Origin: Saccharopolyspora ipomoeae
GTDB taxonomy: Bacteria; Actinomycetota; Actinomycetes; Mycobacteriales; Pseudonocardiaceae
Assembly (NCBI RefSeq): GCF_029952525.1
Contig: NZ_JASAOF010000020.1
Span: forward strand, 43,545-107,544
Length of the DNA stretch: 64,000 bases
Direction: 5' to 3'
Below the pieces are notes generated by a model. It was not told the DNA's origin. It made no database searches and was given only the letters and a program-made list of their open reading frames with translations. Shown piece after piece: positions 53,044-63,950 of the stretch; positions within the stretch are counted from its first letter, which is position 1, and each line of letters begins with the position of its first letter. The position numbers and the translations under genes are program-made.

Positions 53044-53161
53044 AACGCGCAGCGTACGCGCGGCACCGCCGCACTGCGCGCACCCCCGGCGGGTGACCGT
53101 GGCGCCCGTCGCACAGCGCTCGGCCGGGCGACGTCGTCACCCGGCCGAGCGCTCAGCGGCG

Positions 53162-54049
53162 TCAGCTCCCGGAGTGCTCCCGGATGGACTTGATGATGGC
53201 CCCGAAGTCCTGACCGCCGCCGCCTTCCTCGTTGAAGCGGCGGTAGAGCTCGGTGGCCAGGCGGCCGATGGCCGTGTCGGTGCCGGACTGCTCGGCCGCC
53301 GACACCGCCAGGTTGAGGTCCTTGAGCATCAGGGCCGCGGCGAAGCCGGGTTCGTAGTCGTGGTTGGCGCGGCTGGTCTCCACCAGGTCGGGCACCGGGC
53401 AGTTGGTGGTCAGCGCCCAGCACTGGCCGGTGGAGACCGAGGCGACGTCGTAGAGCGCCTCGTGCGACAGCCCCAGCCGCTCGCCCAGCACGAACGCCTC
53501 GCCGACGGCGATCATCGAGGCGCCCAGGATGAGGTTGTTGCACATCTTGGTGACCTGCCCGTTGCCGGGACCGCCGCAGTGGATCACCTTGCGCGCCATC
53601 GGTTCCAGCACGCTCTCGGCGCGCTGGAAGTCGGTTTCCGAGCCGCCGACCATGAACGTCAGCGTCCCCGCCTCGGCCCCGGCCGTGCCGCCGGAGACGG
53701 GGGCGTCGATGCTGCCGAAACCGGCCTGCTGCGCGCGGTCGTGCGCGGTGCGCGCGTCGGCGACGTCCACCGTGGAGGAGTCGATCAGCAGCGCGCCGGA
53801 GGCGGCGTTCGGCAGCACCTCGTCGTAGGCGTCCAGCAGGTGCTTCCCGCTGGGCAGCATGGTGATCACCGCGTCGGCCCCGTCCACCGCCTCGGCGATG
53901 GACGACACCGTGGTCACGCCGTTGTCGGCGGCGGTGGCCAGCGCGGTCGGGACGAGGTCGTAACCGCGCACGGCGTGCCCGGCCTTGACGAGGTTCGCCG
54001 ACATCGGACCGCCCATGTGACCGAGTCCGATGAAACCGATGACAGCCAT
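53162..54049 (-). CDS. mmsB: 3-hydroxyisobutyrate dehydrogenase
   Basis: A 295-residue NAD-dependent beta-hydroxyacid dehydrogenase that oxidises 3-hydroxyisobutyrate to methylmalonate semialdehyde in valine degradation. The dinucleotide site FIGLGHMGGPMSANLVKAGH, the substrate loop DAPVSGGTAGAEAGTLTFMVGG and the catalytic Lys region GNGQVTKMCNNLILG are complete. It is the last gene of the mmsA operon. Confidence 0.95.
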   Translation of the reverse strand: MAVIGFIGLGHMGGPMSANLVKAGHAVRGYDLVPTALATAADNGVTTVSSIAEAVDGADAVITMLPSGKHLLDAYDEVLPNAASGALLIDSSTVDVADARTAHDRAQQAGFGSIDAPVSGGTAGAEAGTLTFMVGGSETDFQRAESVLEPMARKVIHCGGPGNGQVTKMCNNLILGASMIAVGEAFVLGERLGLSHEALYDVASVSTGQCWALTTNCPVPDLVETSRANHDYEPGFAAALMLKDLNLAVSAAEQSGTDTAIGRLATELYRRFNEEGGGGQDFGAIIKSIREHSGS

Positions 54050-54099
54050 TGTCACTACCCTTCTGCTCGAACTACCGCCAAGGCCCCGGCACCCGCTGC

Positions 54100-55134
54100 T
54101 CAGCCGAAGATCGTCGGCTCGTCGGCTGCCGGTTCGAAGAACTTCTGCACCCGCGATTCGTCCACTTCGGACAGGCTGGTGGGCGACCACTGCGGGTTGC
54201 GGTCCTTGTCCACCAGGGCGGCGCGCACGCCCTCGACGAAGTCGCCGATGCGCACGCACGCCATCGCCAGCCGGTACTCCTGGGTGAGCGCCTGCTCCAG
54301 CGAGGCGTAGTCGCTGCGCAGCGCCCGCAGCGTCACCTTCAGCGCGGTCGGGGACTTGGTGCCGATGGTCTTCGCGGCGTCCTGCGCGGCCTGCTCCGGG
54401 CGCTCGGCCAGCCGGGACAGGATCGCCTCGACGTCGTCGCCCGCGTAGGCCGCGTCGATCCACTCGCGGTGCTCGGCCAGCGGCGGCTCGGGCGCCTCGG
54501 CGGCGAACCGGCTCAGCACCTCGTCGACGTCGCCGCTGCTCAGCGCCTCGACGAGCGCGGGCAGCCGGGCGCTGTCGACGTAGTGGTCGGCCAGGTCGCA
54601 GTACAGCGCGTCCGCGCCGCCGACCGCGCTGCCGGTCAGCGCCAGGTGCGTGCCCAGCTCGCCGGGGGCGCGCGACATCAGGTAGGTGCCGCCGACGTCG
54701 GGGATGAAGCCGATGCCGGTCTCGGGCATGCCGACCTTGGAGCGCTCGGTGACCACCCGGTGCGAGCCGTGGGCGGTGATGCCGACGCCGCCGCCCATGC
54801 AGATGCCGTCCATGATCCCCACGACCGGCTTCGGGTAGTTGGCCAGCGCGGAGTTGAGCCGGTACTCCTCGGTCCAGAACGCCGAGGGCAGCGACTCGTC
54901 CCCGGCCTTGGCGGCGTCGTGCAGGGCGCGCACGTCGCCGCCCGCGCACAGGCCGCGCTCACCGGCTCCGTCGATCAGGATCGCCCGGATGTGCCCGGCG
55001 TCGCGCCAGCCCTCGATCGCCTCGGTCATCTCCCGGACCATGCCGAGGGTCAGCGAGTTGAGGGCCTTCGGGCGGTTGAGCGTGATCCGCCCGAGCGAGC
55101 CGTTCTCGGCGACCAGGATCTCGGACTCCGTCAT
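54100..55134 (-). CDS. 3-hydroxyisobutyryl-CoA hydrolase
   Basis: A 344-residue crotonase-superfamily thioesterase. LCAGGDVRALH and MDGICMGGGVGITAHGSHRVVTERSKVGMPETGIGFIPDVGGTYLMSR are the signature of the 3-hydroxyisobutyryl-CoA hydrolase branch, which is longer than ordinary enoyl-CoA hydratases by a C-terminal domain. It releases 3-hydroxyisobutyrate for MmsB. GGAG lies seven bases before the ATG. Confidence 0.93.
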   Translation of the reverse strand: MTESEILVAENGSLGRITLNRPKALNSLTLGMVREMTEAIEGWRDAGHIRAILIDGAGERGLCAGGDVRALHDAAKAGDESLPSAFWTEEYRLNSALANYPKPVVGIMDGICMGGGVGITAHGSHRVVTERSKVGMPETGIGFIPDVGGTYLMSRAPGELGTHLALTGSAVGGADALYCDLADHYVDSARLPALVEALSSGDVDEVLSRFAAEAPEPPLAEHREWIDAAYAGDDVEAILSRLAERPEQAAQDAAKTIGTKSPTALKVTLRALRSDYASLEQALTQEYRLAMACVRIGDFVEGVRAALVDKDRNPQWSPTSLSEVDESRVQKFFEPAADEPTIFG

Positions 55135-55178
55135 CGGAAACTCCATCGTTGTGCAAGGTGCTGCCCCCGCGGCGGCGG

Positions 55179-56342
55179 TCAGGCCGCCAGCAGACCGCGG
55201 GAGATGATCAGCCGCATGATTTCGTTGGTGCCTTCCAGGATCTGATGCACCCGCAGGTCGCGGACGATCTTCTCCAGGCCGTACTCGGCAAGGTATCCGT
55301 ATCCCCCGTGGATCTGAAGTGCCTCGTTGGCCACGGTGAACCCCACGTCGGTGGCCAGCCGCTTGGCCATCGCGCACAACCTGGTGGCCGACGGGTCCTT
55401 GGTGTCCAGCGCCCAGGCCGCCCGCCACAGCAGCAGCCGCGCGGCCTCCAGCTCGGTGGCCATGTCGGCGAGCTTGAACTGCAGCGCCTCGAACTCGCTG
55501 AGCTTGGAGCCGAACGCGCTGCGCTCGCGGACGTAGCCCAGCGACTTGTCCAGCGCGGCCTGCGCGCCGCCGAGCGAGCAGGCGCCGACGCTGAGCCGTC
55601 CGCCGTCCAGCCCGGCCATGGCGATCCGGAAGCCGATGCCCTCCTCGCCCAGCCGCTGGTCGGCGGGCACCCGGACGCCGTCGAAGATGACCTGGCGGGT
55701 GGGCTGGGCGTTCCAGCCCATCTTCTTCTCGTTGGCGCCGAAGGAGAGCCCTTCGGCCCCGGCCTCCACGACGAAGGTGGAGATGCCCTTGTGGCCGGGC
55801 TCGCCGGTGCGGGCCATGACCACGTAGACGTCGGAGCTGCCGCCGCCGGAGATGAACTGCTTGACCCCGGTGAGCACGTAGTCGTCGCCGTCGCGGACCG
55901 CCCTGGTCTGCAGCGCGGCCGCGTCGGAACCCGCGCCGGGCTCGGTCAGGCAGTAGCTGGCGAGGCGTTCCATCGAGCACAACCCCGGCAGCCAGCGCGC
56001 CCGCTGGGCGTCGCTGCCGAACCGGTCGATCATCCCCGCGCACATGTTGTGGATCGAGATGTAGGCGGCGATCGACGGATCTCCCCCGGCCAGCGCCTCG
56101 AAGATGAGCACCGAGTCGAACCTGCTCAGCCCGCTGCCGCCGTGGGCCTCGTCGACGTAGACGCCGCCGATGCCCAGTTCTCCGGCTGCCCGCAGCGTCT
56201 CGACCGGGAAGTGCTTGTCCTGGTCCCACTCCACGGCGTGCGGGGCGAGCTGGTCGTGGGCGAATTCCAGCGCGGCCTCGCGGATGGCGCGCTGGTCGTC
56301 GGTGAGCTCGAAGGGCGAGCTCGCCACTGCTGCGACGGACAC
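55179..56342 (-). CDS. isobutyryl-CoA (acyl-CoA) dehydrogenase
   Basis: A 387-residue FAD acyl-CoA dehydrogenase. The N-terminal helix domain, the CLTEPGAGSDAAAL loop and ERSAFGSKLSEFEALQFKLADMA are typical. The catalytic Glu lies in QILEGTNEIMRLI. Its place between mmsA and the hydroxyisobutyryl-CoA hydrolase points to isobutyryl-CoA as substrate (inference from context). It begins at GTG and follows mmsA by 58 bases. Confidence 0.93.
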   Translation of the reverse strand: MSVAAVASSPFELTDDQRAIREAALEFAHDQLAPHAVEWDQDKHFPVETLRAAGELGIGGVYVDEAHGGSGLSRFDSVLIFEALAGGDPSIAAYISIHNMCAGMIDRFGSDAQRARWLPGLCSMERLASYCLTEPGAGSDAAALQTRAVRDGDDYVLTGVKQFISGGGSSDVYVVMARTGEPGHKGISTFVVEAGAEGLSFGANEKKMGWNAQPTRQVIFDGVRVPADQRLGEEGIGFRIAMAGLDGGRLSVGACSLGGAQAALDKSLGYVRERSAFGSKLSEFEALQFKLADMATELEAARLLLWRAAWALDTKDPSATRLCAMAKRLATDVGFTVANEALQIHGGYGYLAEYGLEKIVRDLRVHQILEGTNEIMRLIISRGLLAA

Positions 56343-56400
56343 GTCGACTCCCTCCTCGCGGCCGGGTGGGGACCGGGTTCGCCGGTCCCCACCCGCGCGA

Positions 56401-57900
<1,500 letters not shown>

Positions 57901-58175
57901 CTCGCCGCACCTCCGCCGAACCGGCCCCCACAAATACTAGGAAGCCAAACTGTTTGTAGCCCAATCTTTCCCACAATGAACGCCCGCACAACAGGGTGTG
58001 CCGCGTCACAGTATCGATTCTGCGCACTTCACGCCGTTCCATCCACCTGGAGCGGAGCACGCGGGAAAGACCGGATAAGCGGAGGTGCAGCTGGTGAGAA
58101 TGCGGCGGGGGCGCTGCTTCAGATGTGGGACCGGCCGGCACCGCCGAGCGGGGTGACCACGAATTCCGATCGCTG

Positions 58176-58694
58176 TCAGATCAGGCCGAAGAGGTGGTTG
58201 CCGGGGGCTCCTTCGTCGTCGCCGCTCCAGAACTCGAGCCAGTGGGTGACGAACTCGGACCTCGACAGGGTGCCGTCGCCGTTGCGGTCGAGGCGGCCGA
58301 ACTCGCCGCGGCTCGGCGCGCTGCGCCCGGTCCACGCCTCGATCATGCGGGCGTACTCGGGTTCGGCCACGCGGCCGTCGCCGTCCTCGTCGACGGCCTC
58401 GAACATCGCCTCACCGGTCGCCACCACGAGGTCGAGCATCGCCTGGAGGTTGCCGACGGCGGCGAGCATCTCCTCCTGGGTGATCCGCTGGTCGCGGTCG
58501 GCATCGGCCGTGGCGCTCAGCGCGTCCCACCAGCGCATCATGATCTCGCGCAGGTCGGCGCCGTCACCGCCGCGGATGCCCGTCCACCGGTCGGTGAGCG
58601 CCTCGAAGTCCGCGCGCTCCAGGAATCCGTCCTCGTCGGCGTCCATCGCGGTGAACACGACGGAGACCTTCTTACGCTGCAAATCGCTCGCCAT
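58176..58694 (-). CDS. calerythrin-like EF-hand calcium-binding protein
   Basis: A 172-residue cytoplasmic protein with four EF-hand loops: residues 18-29 (DADEDGFLERAD), 64-75 (DADRDQRITQEE), 102-113 (DEDGDGRVAEPE) and 136-147 (DRNGDGTLSRSE). All end in Asp/Glu and keep the 1,3,5 oxygen ligands. Size and layout match calerythrin, the prokaryotic relative of sarcoplasmic calcium-binding proteins first found in Saccharopolyspora erythraea. A calcium buffer or sensor role is likely. Confidence 0.93.
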   Translation of the reverse strand: MASDLQRKKVSVVFTAMDADEDGFLERADFEALTDRWTGIRGGDGADLREIMMRWWDALSATADADRDQRITQEEMLAAVGNLQAMLDLVVATGEAMFEAVDEDGDGRVAEPEYARMIEAWTGRSAPSRGEFGRLDRNGDGTLSRSEFVTHWLEFWSGDDEGAPGNHLFGLI

Positions 58695-58797
58695 GACACC
58701 AACCTGGCAGCGCCCTCGACGCCCGGCCAACACCCGGACGGGCATTCCGCTCGGGCGTGCGAGTGATCATCGCGATCACTGTTGGTGACCGGCGGTG

Positions 58798-59448
58798 TCA
58801 GGTCGTGACGCGCGCCGATTCGATCTTGGCGGCGGCCGCGGCGCGCCACTTCTCCGGCAGGTCCGGCAGGCAGCCCGCGACGTGCTCGGCGAGGTCGCTG
58901 CGCCCCCGCATGGTCAGCGCGAAGAGCTCGGCGACCTCCACGCCGTGGTCCGGTCGGGACAGCACGCGGATCTCGTCGCCCGCGCTGATCTCGCCGGGCT
59001 GCTCGACGGCCAGGTAGACGCCGGTGCGCCCGTGCGCGGTGAAGCGCTTGACCAGGCCGGGCAGGTCCCAGAACCCGGCGAACACCCGGCAGGGCTGGCG
59101 CGGACCGGTCACCCGCAGCACGGCGCCGCCGATCGCCCACCGCTCCCCGATCAGCGCCGAAGTGCTGTCGGCGCCGGACAGCGTCAGGTTCTCGCCCGCG
59201 TTGCCGGGCACGAGCTCCGCGCCGAGCCCGGCCGACCAGAACGCGAGCTCCTCGGCGTCGAAGGCGTAGGCGGCCTGGTACCAGGCGCCGTGGTGCTTGG
59301 TGTCGCAGACCGAGTCGCCCGCGACACCGGTGTCGGTGAATCGCACCGGGCCCCCGGCCGGGCGCTTGTCGATGCCGGACTTCCCGATGCGACCGGTCCA
59401 CTCCCCGGTCCGCACTACTGCCAGGTTCACCGACGTCACAGCGCTCAT
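58798..59448 (-). CDS. MOSC domain protein
   Basis: A 216-residue protein related to molybdenum cofactor sulfurase C-terminal domains and to YiiM. It has GVAGDSVCDTKHHGAWYQAAYAFDAEELAFW, NAGENLTLSG and the conserved Cys in VTGPRQPCRVFAGF that carries sulfur in this family. It may help handle reactive sulfur or reduce N-hydroxylated compounds. The ATG lies shortly after TACGTT with no ribosome site and is probably leaderless. Confidence 0.9.
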   Translation of the reverse strand: MSAVTSVNLAVVRTGEWTGRIGKSGIDKRPAGGPVRFTDTGVAGDSVCDTKHHGAWYQAAYAFDAEELAFWSAGLGAELVPGNAGENLTLSGADSTSALIGERWAIGGAVLRVTGPRQPCRVFAGFWDLPGLVKRFTAHGRTGVYLAVEQPGEISAGDEIRVLSRPDHGVEVAELFALTMRGRSDLAEHVAGCLPDLPEKWRAAAAAKIESARVTT

Positions 59449-59505
59449 GAGATCAACGTATCCGACCTCGACCAACGGCCCCAGCGGATTTCGCGGCCGC
59501 GAAGG

Positions 59506-60552
59506 TCACAGCCGGTCGGTGACCGACCGCAGCGCCTCCTGGGCCTCCCGGCGCAGCACCGCGACCAGCTCCGCGGCGGGCATCGGGCGGGCGTGGGCGT
59601 AGCTCTGGCCCGCCCACATCGAGATGGCCTCGGCGTCCCCCGCCTTGCCCGCGGCACCGCGCATCGGCTTGGTGAGGTTGTTGACCTGCGGGTATGCCGC
59701 CGGTGCGTCGGGGTTGCCGGTCATGAAGCGGTTCACCAGACCGCGCGCCGGGCGACCGCTGAAGGCGCGGGTGATCGCGGTCTGCCGCTGCCCGTCGGCC
59801 ATCTCGGCGCGCTGCACCGGCTGCGTACCGGCCTCGTCGCAGACCAGGAACGCGGTCCCCAGCTGCGCGGCGACCGCACCGGCGGTGAGCACCGCGGCCA
59901 CGTCAGCACCGTGCACCAGACCGCCCGCGGCGATGATCGGCAGGTCGACCGCGTCCCGCACCGAGCGGATCGCCGCCAGCAACCCGAGCAGCGGCCCGCC
60001 GCCGGGCTCGGTGGGGTCGTCGTAGAACACCCCGCGGTGCCCACCGGCCTCCATGCCCTGCACGCACACCGCGTCGGCCCCCACCCGCGCGGCCTGCCGG
60101 GCCTCGTCGGCGGTGGTCACGGTGATCACGACCTCGGAGCCGACCGAGTGCAGCTCGTCCACGGTGGCGGCCTCGGGCAGCCCGAAGGTGAACGACACCA
60201 CCGGAACCCGCGCCTCGACGAGGAGCCGCACCTTGGCCGGGTAGGAGTCGTCGTCCCAGTCCGCCGGACCGGGCTCCGCACCGTGCCGCCCGGCGACCTC
60301 GGCGACCCGCTCCCGGAACTCGTCGAGTGGCAGGTCCCGCCGCTCGCTCGGCACGAAGAGGTTCACCCCGAAGGGCTCGGAAGTCAGCTCCCGGATCCGC
60401 GAGATCTGCTCACCGAGCTTCTCCTCGCTCAGCAGAGCCCCGGCCAGGAACCCCACTCCCCCGGCCCCGCTCACCGCGGCGGCCAGCTCAGGAGTGCTGG
60501 GCCCACCTGCCATCGGCGCCCCCACCACAGGAACCCGCCCCGAAAAGATCAT
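59506..60552 (-). CDS. nitronate monooxygenase family flavoprotein
   Basis: A 348-residue TIM-barrel FMN enzyme. VVGAPMAGGPSTPELAAAVSGAGGVGFLAG, VCVQGMEAGGHRG and IIAAGGLVHGADVAAVLTAGAVAAQLGTAFLVCDEAG are the family hallmarks. Members oxidise nitronates such as propionate 3-nitronate, though related 2-nitropropane dioxygenase-like proteins vary. The ATG used has GGAGG about 14 bases upstream; a TTG six bases earlier is an alternative start. A structured repeat ends 76 bases upstream. Confidence 0.9.
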   Translation of the reverse strand: MIFSGRVPVVGAPMAGGPSTPELAAAVSGAGGVGFLAGALLSEEKLGEQISRIRELTSEPFGVNLFVPSERRDLPLDEFRERVAEVAGRHGAEPGPADWDDDSYPAKVRLLVEARVPVVSFTFGLPEAATVDELHSVGSEVVITVTTADEARQAARVGADAVCVQGMEAGGHRGVFYDDPTEPGGGPLLGLLAAIRSVRDAVDLPIIAAGGLVHGADVAAVLTAGAVAAQLGTAFLVCDEAGTQPVQRAEMADGQRQTAITRAFSGRPARGLVNRFMTGNPDAPAAYPQVNNLTKPMRGAAGKAGDAEAISMWAGQSYAHARPMPAAELVAVLRREAQEALRSVTDRL

Positions 60553-60628
60553 GCTCAAAAACTACCTCCGAACAACCCCACAACACCCCCACCGTTCACC
60601 AAACCCGAACGAGAAGACCCCATAGGGC

Positions 60629-60795
60629 AACCGGCGAAGCCGGTTTCTCCTTACCCCACCCTCGCAACCCGCACCGCCGCGGGTTCTGAGCGGCTCTCTG
60701 GGGAGGACAGCCGACACGCCGTGTATTGGCATACATAAGTCTCGGATCCCGGAGCCAGAGAGCCGCTCAGGTTCCGCTTCCGGCACCGCCGAGCA
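60629..60795 (-). repeat. ~167-nt structured element, copy 2 (upstream of nitronate monooxygenase)
   Basis: Read on the minus strand it aligns over its whole length with copy 1 at 40864-41029. The main stem (60755-60770 with 60686-60701) is a perfect 16 bp. The loop segment 60716-60739 is identical to copy 1 over 24 bases. The terminal hairpin (60629-60645) is AACCGGC-TTC-GCCGGTT, different bases from copy 1 but again fully paired. Confidence 0.88.
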
Positions 60796-60899
60796 CAGGG
60801 ACCACGGAGTCTTGTCAGTAGACGAAACCACCCACAGCACAGGAGATTTCGACACCAGAAGAGCCCCGGCAGCAACCACCGCCATCACAAAAGAAAAAA

Positions 60900-60930
60900 C
60901 GGGAGGGACCCGACGCCTGGGTCCCTCCCG
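60900..60930 (-). terminator. intrinsic terminator of aceA
   Basis: A 12-bp stem (CGGGAGGGACCC and its complement) with a seven-base loop is followed on the minus strand by GTTTTTTCTTTTG. It is the most canonical terminator in the window. Confidence 0.92.
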
Positions 60931-61033
60931 CTTTCGCACCATTGCGATTTTTCCGACACCCCGCCACAGGGCCGCTGGTGCGTTCAGGGGGTGGCCGGCG
61001 CAGCAGGCGCGCCGGCCACCATCAACCACACGA

Positions 61034-62347
61034 TCAGTGGAACTGCGCGGTCTCGGTCGAACCGGCCAGCGCGGTGGTCGACGAGTCCGGGTTGATGGCA
61101 GTGCTGATCGTGTCGAAGTAACCGGTACCGGCCTCGCGCTGGTGGCGAGTGGCGGTGTAACCGCGGTCTTCCGAGCCGAACTCCTTCTCCTGCAGCTCGA
61201 CGTAGGCGGTCATGCCGTCGCTGGCGTAGCCCTTGGCCAGGTCGAACATGCTGTAGTTCAGGGCGTGGAAGCCCGCCAGGGTGATGAACTGGAACTTGAA
61301 GCCCATGTGGCCGAGCTCGCGCTGGAACTTGGCGATGGTGCTGTCGTCCAGGTTCTTCTTCCAGTTGAAGGACGGCGAGCAGTTGTAGGCCAGCATCTGG
61401 TCCGGGTACTCGGACTTGACGGCCTCGGCGAACTTGCGGGCCATCTCCAGGTCCGGCGTGCCGGTCTCCATCCAGATCAGGTCGGAGTACGGCGCGTAGG
61501 CCTTGGCGCGGGCGATGCAGGGCTCGATGCCGTTGCGGACCTTGTAGAAGCCCTCGGCGGTGCGCTCACCGGTGATGAACGGCTTGTCGCGGTCGTCGAT
61601 GTCGCTGGTCAGCAGCGTCGCGGCCTCGGCGTCGGTACGCGCGATGACGAGGGACGGCACACCGGCGACGTCGGCGGCCAGGCGGGCGGCGTTCAGCGTC
61701 TTGACGTGCTGGCTGGTGGGGATGAGCACCTTGCCGCCCAGGTGACCGCACTTCTTCTCGGAAGCGAGCTGGTCCTCCCAGTGCACGCCCGCGGCGCCGG
61801 CGGCGATCATGCCGCGCATCAGCTCGTAGGCGTTGAGGACGCCACCGAAGCCGGCCTCGGCGTCGGCGACGATCGGGGCGAGCCAGTGGGTGTCCTCACC
61901 CTCGATGGCGCCACCCTCCGGGTCCAGCGCCTCGGCCCAGTTGATCTGGTCGGCGCGCTTGAGGGCGTTGTTGATGCGGCGGACGACCTGCGGGACCGAG
62001 TTGGCCGGGTACAGCGACTGGTCCGGGTAGGTCTCGCCGGCCAGGTTGGCGTCGGCGGCGACCTGCCAGCCGGACAGGTAGATGGCCTTGAGACCGGCGC
62101 GGACCTGCTGGACCGCCTGGTTACCGGTCAGCGCGCCCAGCGAGTTGACGTAGTCGAGCTCGTGCAGCAGCTTCCACAGCCGCTCCGAGCCCTGACGGGC
62201 CAGGGTGTGCTCTTCCTGCACCGAGCCGCGGAGGCGGACGACGGTCTCAGCCGAGTGCGTACGCTCGATGCCCTTCCAGCGCGGGCTGGTGTCCCACTCG
62301 CGCTGCAGCTCCTCAGCGGCCTTCTTCGCCTGCTCGCGGATGCTCAT
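61034..62347 (-). CDS. aceA: isocitrate lyase
   Basis: A 437-residue enzyme splitting isocitrate into glyoxylate and succinate in the glyoxylate shunt. The catalytic Cys lies in [11 protein letters not shown] around residue 200, and TWAEALDP-like and WMETGTPDL regions are present. AAGGGGAAAAAATC precedes the ATG. It is divergent from the RamB-like regulator with 119 bases between, so both promoters share a short control region. A strong terminator follows. Confidence 0.97.
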   Translation of the reverse strand: MSIREQAKKAAEELQREWDTSPRWKGIERTHSAETVVRLRGSVQEEHTLARQGSERLWKLLHELDYVNSLGALTGNQAVQQVRAGLKAIYLSGWQVAADANLAGETYPDQSLYPANSVPQVVRRINNALKRADQINWAEALDPEGGAIEGEDTHWLAPIVADAEAGFGGVLNAYELMRGMIAAGAAGVHWEDQLASEKKCGHLGGKVLIPTSQHVKTLNAARLAADVAGVPSLVIARTDAEAATLLTSDIDDRDKPFITGERTAEGFYKVRNGIEPCIARAKAYAPYSDLIWMETGTPDLEMARKFAEAVKSEYPDQMLAYNCSPSFNWKKNLDDSTIAKFQRELGHMGFKFQFITLAGFHALNYSMFDLAKGYASDGMTAYVELQEKEFGSEDRGYTATRHQREAGTGYFDTISTAINPDSSTTALAGSTETAQFH

Positions 62348-62453
62348 GATTTTTTCCCCTTCCGGGATCGCTGGCGACCTGCTGGAATCAATATTGCGCG
62401 CCTTCAAGCGAAACTGGGCCAGATTTTCGAGGTAAATTTCCGAGTTTTTCTGC

Positions 62454-62459
62454 TAGCAT
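62454..62459 (+). promoter_or_regulatory. -10 element of the RamB-like gene
   Basis: TAGCAT (within TGCTAGCAT, extended -10) lies seven bases before the ATG with no ribosome site between, indicating a leaderless transcript. The 119-base divergent region is AT-rich (ATTTTCGAGGTAAATTTCCGAG) and probably contains the regulator's own site. Confidence 0.6.
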
Positions 62460-62466
62460 CAACGCC

Positions 62467-63933
62467 ATGACGGAGTTCGCGAGCGAAGAAGACCGTAGTT
62501 TTTCTACGGAACACGACCTTCTGGTGTTTGGTCAGCGCCTCAGGCACTTGCGCCGAGCCGCCGGACTGACCCTCGTTGAGCTCGGCGACCGCGTGGGGAG
62601 AGCGCCGTCACAGCTGTCGTTGCTGGAGAACGGCCACCGCGAGCCGAAGCTGTCGTTGCTGCGGTCGCTGGCCGACGCGCTGGGCACCTCCGTCGACGAA
62701 CTGCTGTCGAAGAAGGCCCCCAACCGGCGCGCCGAGCTGGAGATCGCGGTGGAGAAGGCCCAGCTCGACCCGATCTACCAGCGGCTGTCGCTGCCACCGC
62801 TGAAGGTCGGCAAGCGGCTGCCCACCGAGGCCCTCGAACACGTGCTGAGCCTCTACGAGGAGCTCAAGCGCCGCGAGACGCAGAAGGTCGCCACCCCGGA
62901 GGAGGCCCGCAAGGCCAACGCCGAGCTGCGCGGCATGATGCGCGAGCACAACAACTACTTCCCCGAGATCGAGAAGGCCGCCAGCGACCTGCTCAAGCGC
63001 ATCGGGTACCACGGCGGGCCGCTCTCGGAGGGGCTCATCCAGTCCATCGCCACGCACATGGGCTACCGGCTGAAGTTCGTCACCGACCTGCCGCGCTCGG
63101 TGCGCTCGGTGACCGACCAGAAGAACCGCCGGATCTTCCTGCGCAGGGAATCGCTGGGCATGCACAGCCCGCGCACGATCCTGCTGCAGACGCTGGGCCA
63201 CCTGACGCTGGGGCACAGCCAGCCGCGCGACTTCGCCGACTTCCTGCGGCAGCGGGTGGAGGCCAACTACTTCGCCGCCGCCGTGCTGGTCCCCGAGCAG
63301 TCGGCGGTGCCGTTCCTGCAGGACGCCAAGGCCGAGCGCGACCTGGCGGTGGAGGACCTTCGCGACGTGTTCTCGGTGTCCTACGAGATGGCGGCGCACC
63401 GGTTCACCAACCTGGCCACCCAGTACCTGGACCTGGTCTGCCACTTCGTCCGCAACGACGAGACCGGCATCATCCACAAGGCCTACGAGAACGACGGGCT
63501 GGTGTTCCCCACCGACCCGACGGGCGCGATCGAGGGTCAGCGGATGTGCCGGTACTGGGCCGGGCGGCAGGTCTTCGCCTCACCGGACCGGTACTCGACG
63601 TACTACCAGTACACCGACAAGCCGGGTGCCACGCACTGGTGCGTCGGGCACGTCGACCCGAGCCGCGGCCGGGACTTCGCGATCACCCTCGGCGTGCCCT
63701 ACACGGAGTCGCGCTGGTTCCGGGGTCGTGACACCAACAACCACTCGAAGTCGGGCTGCCCGAACGGCGAGTGCTGCCAGCGCCCGCCGGCCGAGCTCGC
63801 CAGCCGCTGGGAGGGCATGGTCTGGCCGTCGGCGCGAGCCCACTCGCACGTCCTGGCGGCGCTACCGGCCGACACCTTCCCCGGGGTCGACGAAGCCGAC
63901 GTCTACGCCTTCGTCGAAGCCCACCAGGACTGA
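62467..63933 (+). CDS. ramB: RamB-like short-chain fatty acid transcriptional regulator
   Basis: A 488-residue XRE-type regulator. The helix-turn-helix is at about residues 20-75 (LRHLRRAAGLTLVELGDRVGRAPSQLSLLENGHREPKLSLLRSLADALGTS). A DUF955/M78-like region follows, whose usual HExxH is replaced by GHLTLGH, so it is not expected to be a protease. The C-terminal DUF2083 domain has the Cys cluster CPNGECCQ. This is the architecture of RamB and its mycobacterial counterpart beside icl, which control acetate and glyoxylate genes. Divergence from aceA strongly supports that role. Confidence 0.93.
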   Translation: MTEFASEEDRSFSTEHDLLVFGQRLRHLRRAAGLTLVELGDRVGRAPSQLSLLENGHREPKLSLLRSLADALGTSVDELLSKKAPNRRAELEIAVEKAQLDPIYQRLSLPPLKVGKRLPTEALEHVLSLYEELKRRETQKVATPEEARKANAELRGMMREHNNYFPEIEKAASDLLKRIGYHGGPLSEGLIQSIATHMGYRLKFVTDLPRSVRSVTDQKNRRIFLRRESLGMHSPRTILLQTLGHLTLGHSQPRDFADFLRQRVEANYFAAAVLVPEQSAVPFLQDAKAERDLAVEDLRDVFSVSYEMAAHRFTNLATQYLDLVCHFVRNDETGIIHKAYENDGLVFPTDPTGAIEGQRMCRYWAGRQVFASPDRYSTYYQYTDKPGATHWCVGHVDPSRGRDFAITLGVPYTESRWFRGRDTNNHSKSGCPNGECCQRPPAELASRWEGMVWPSARAHSHVLAALPADTFPGVDEADVYAFVEAHQD

Positions 63934-63950
63934 GTCCCACCCCGCTCCCC

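Noticed and set aside
57901..58175. Short frames upstream of mmsA
   Set aside because: Arg/Ser-rich with no start signal; the region is better read as the mmsA promoter region.
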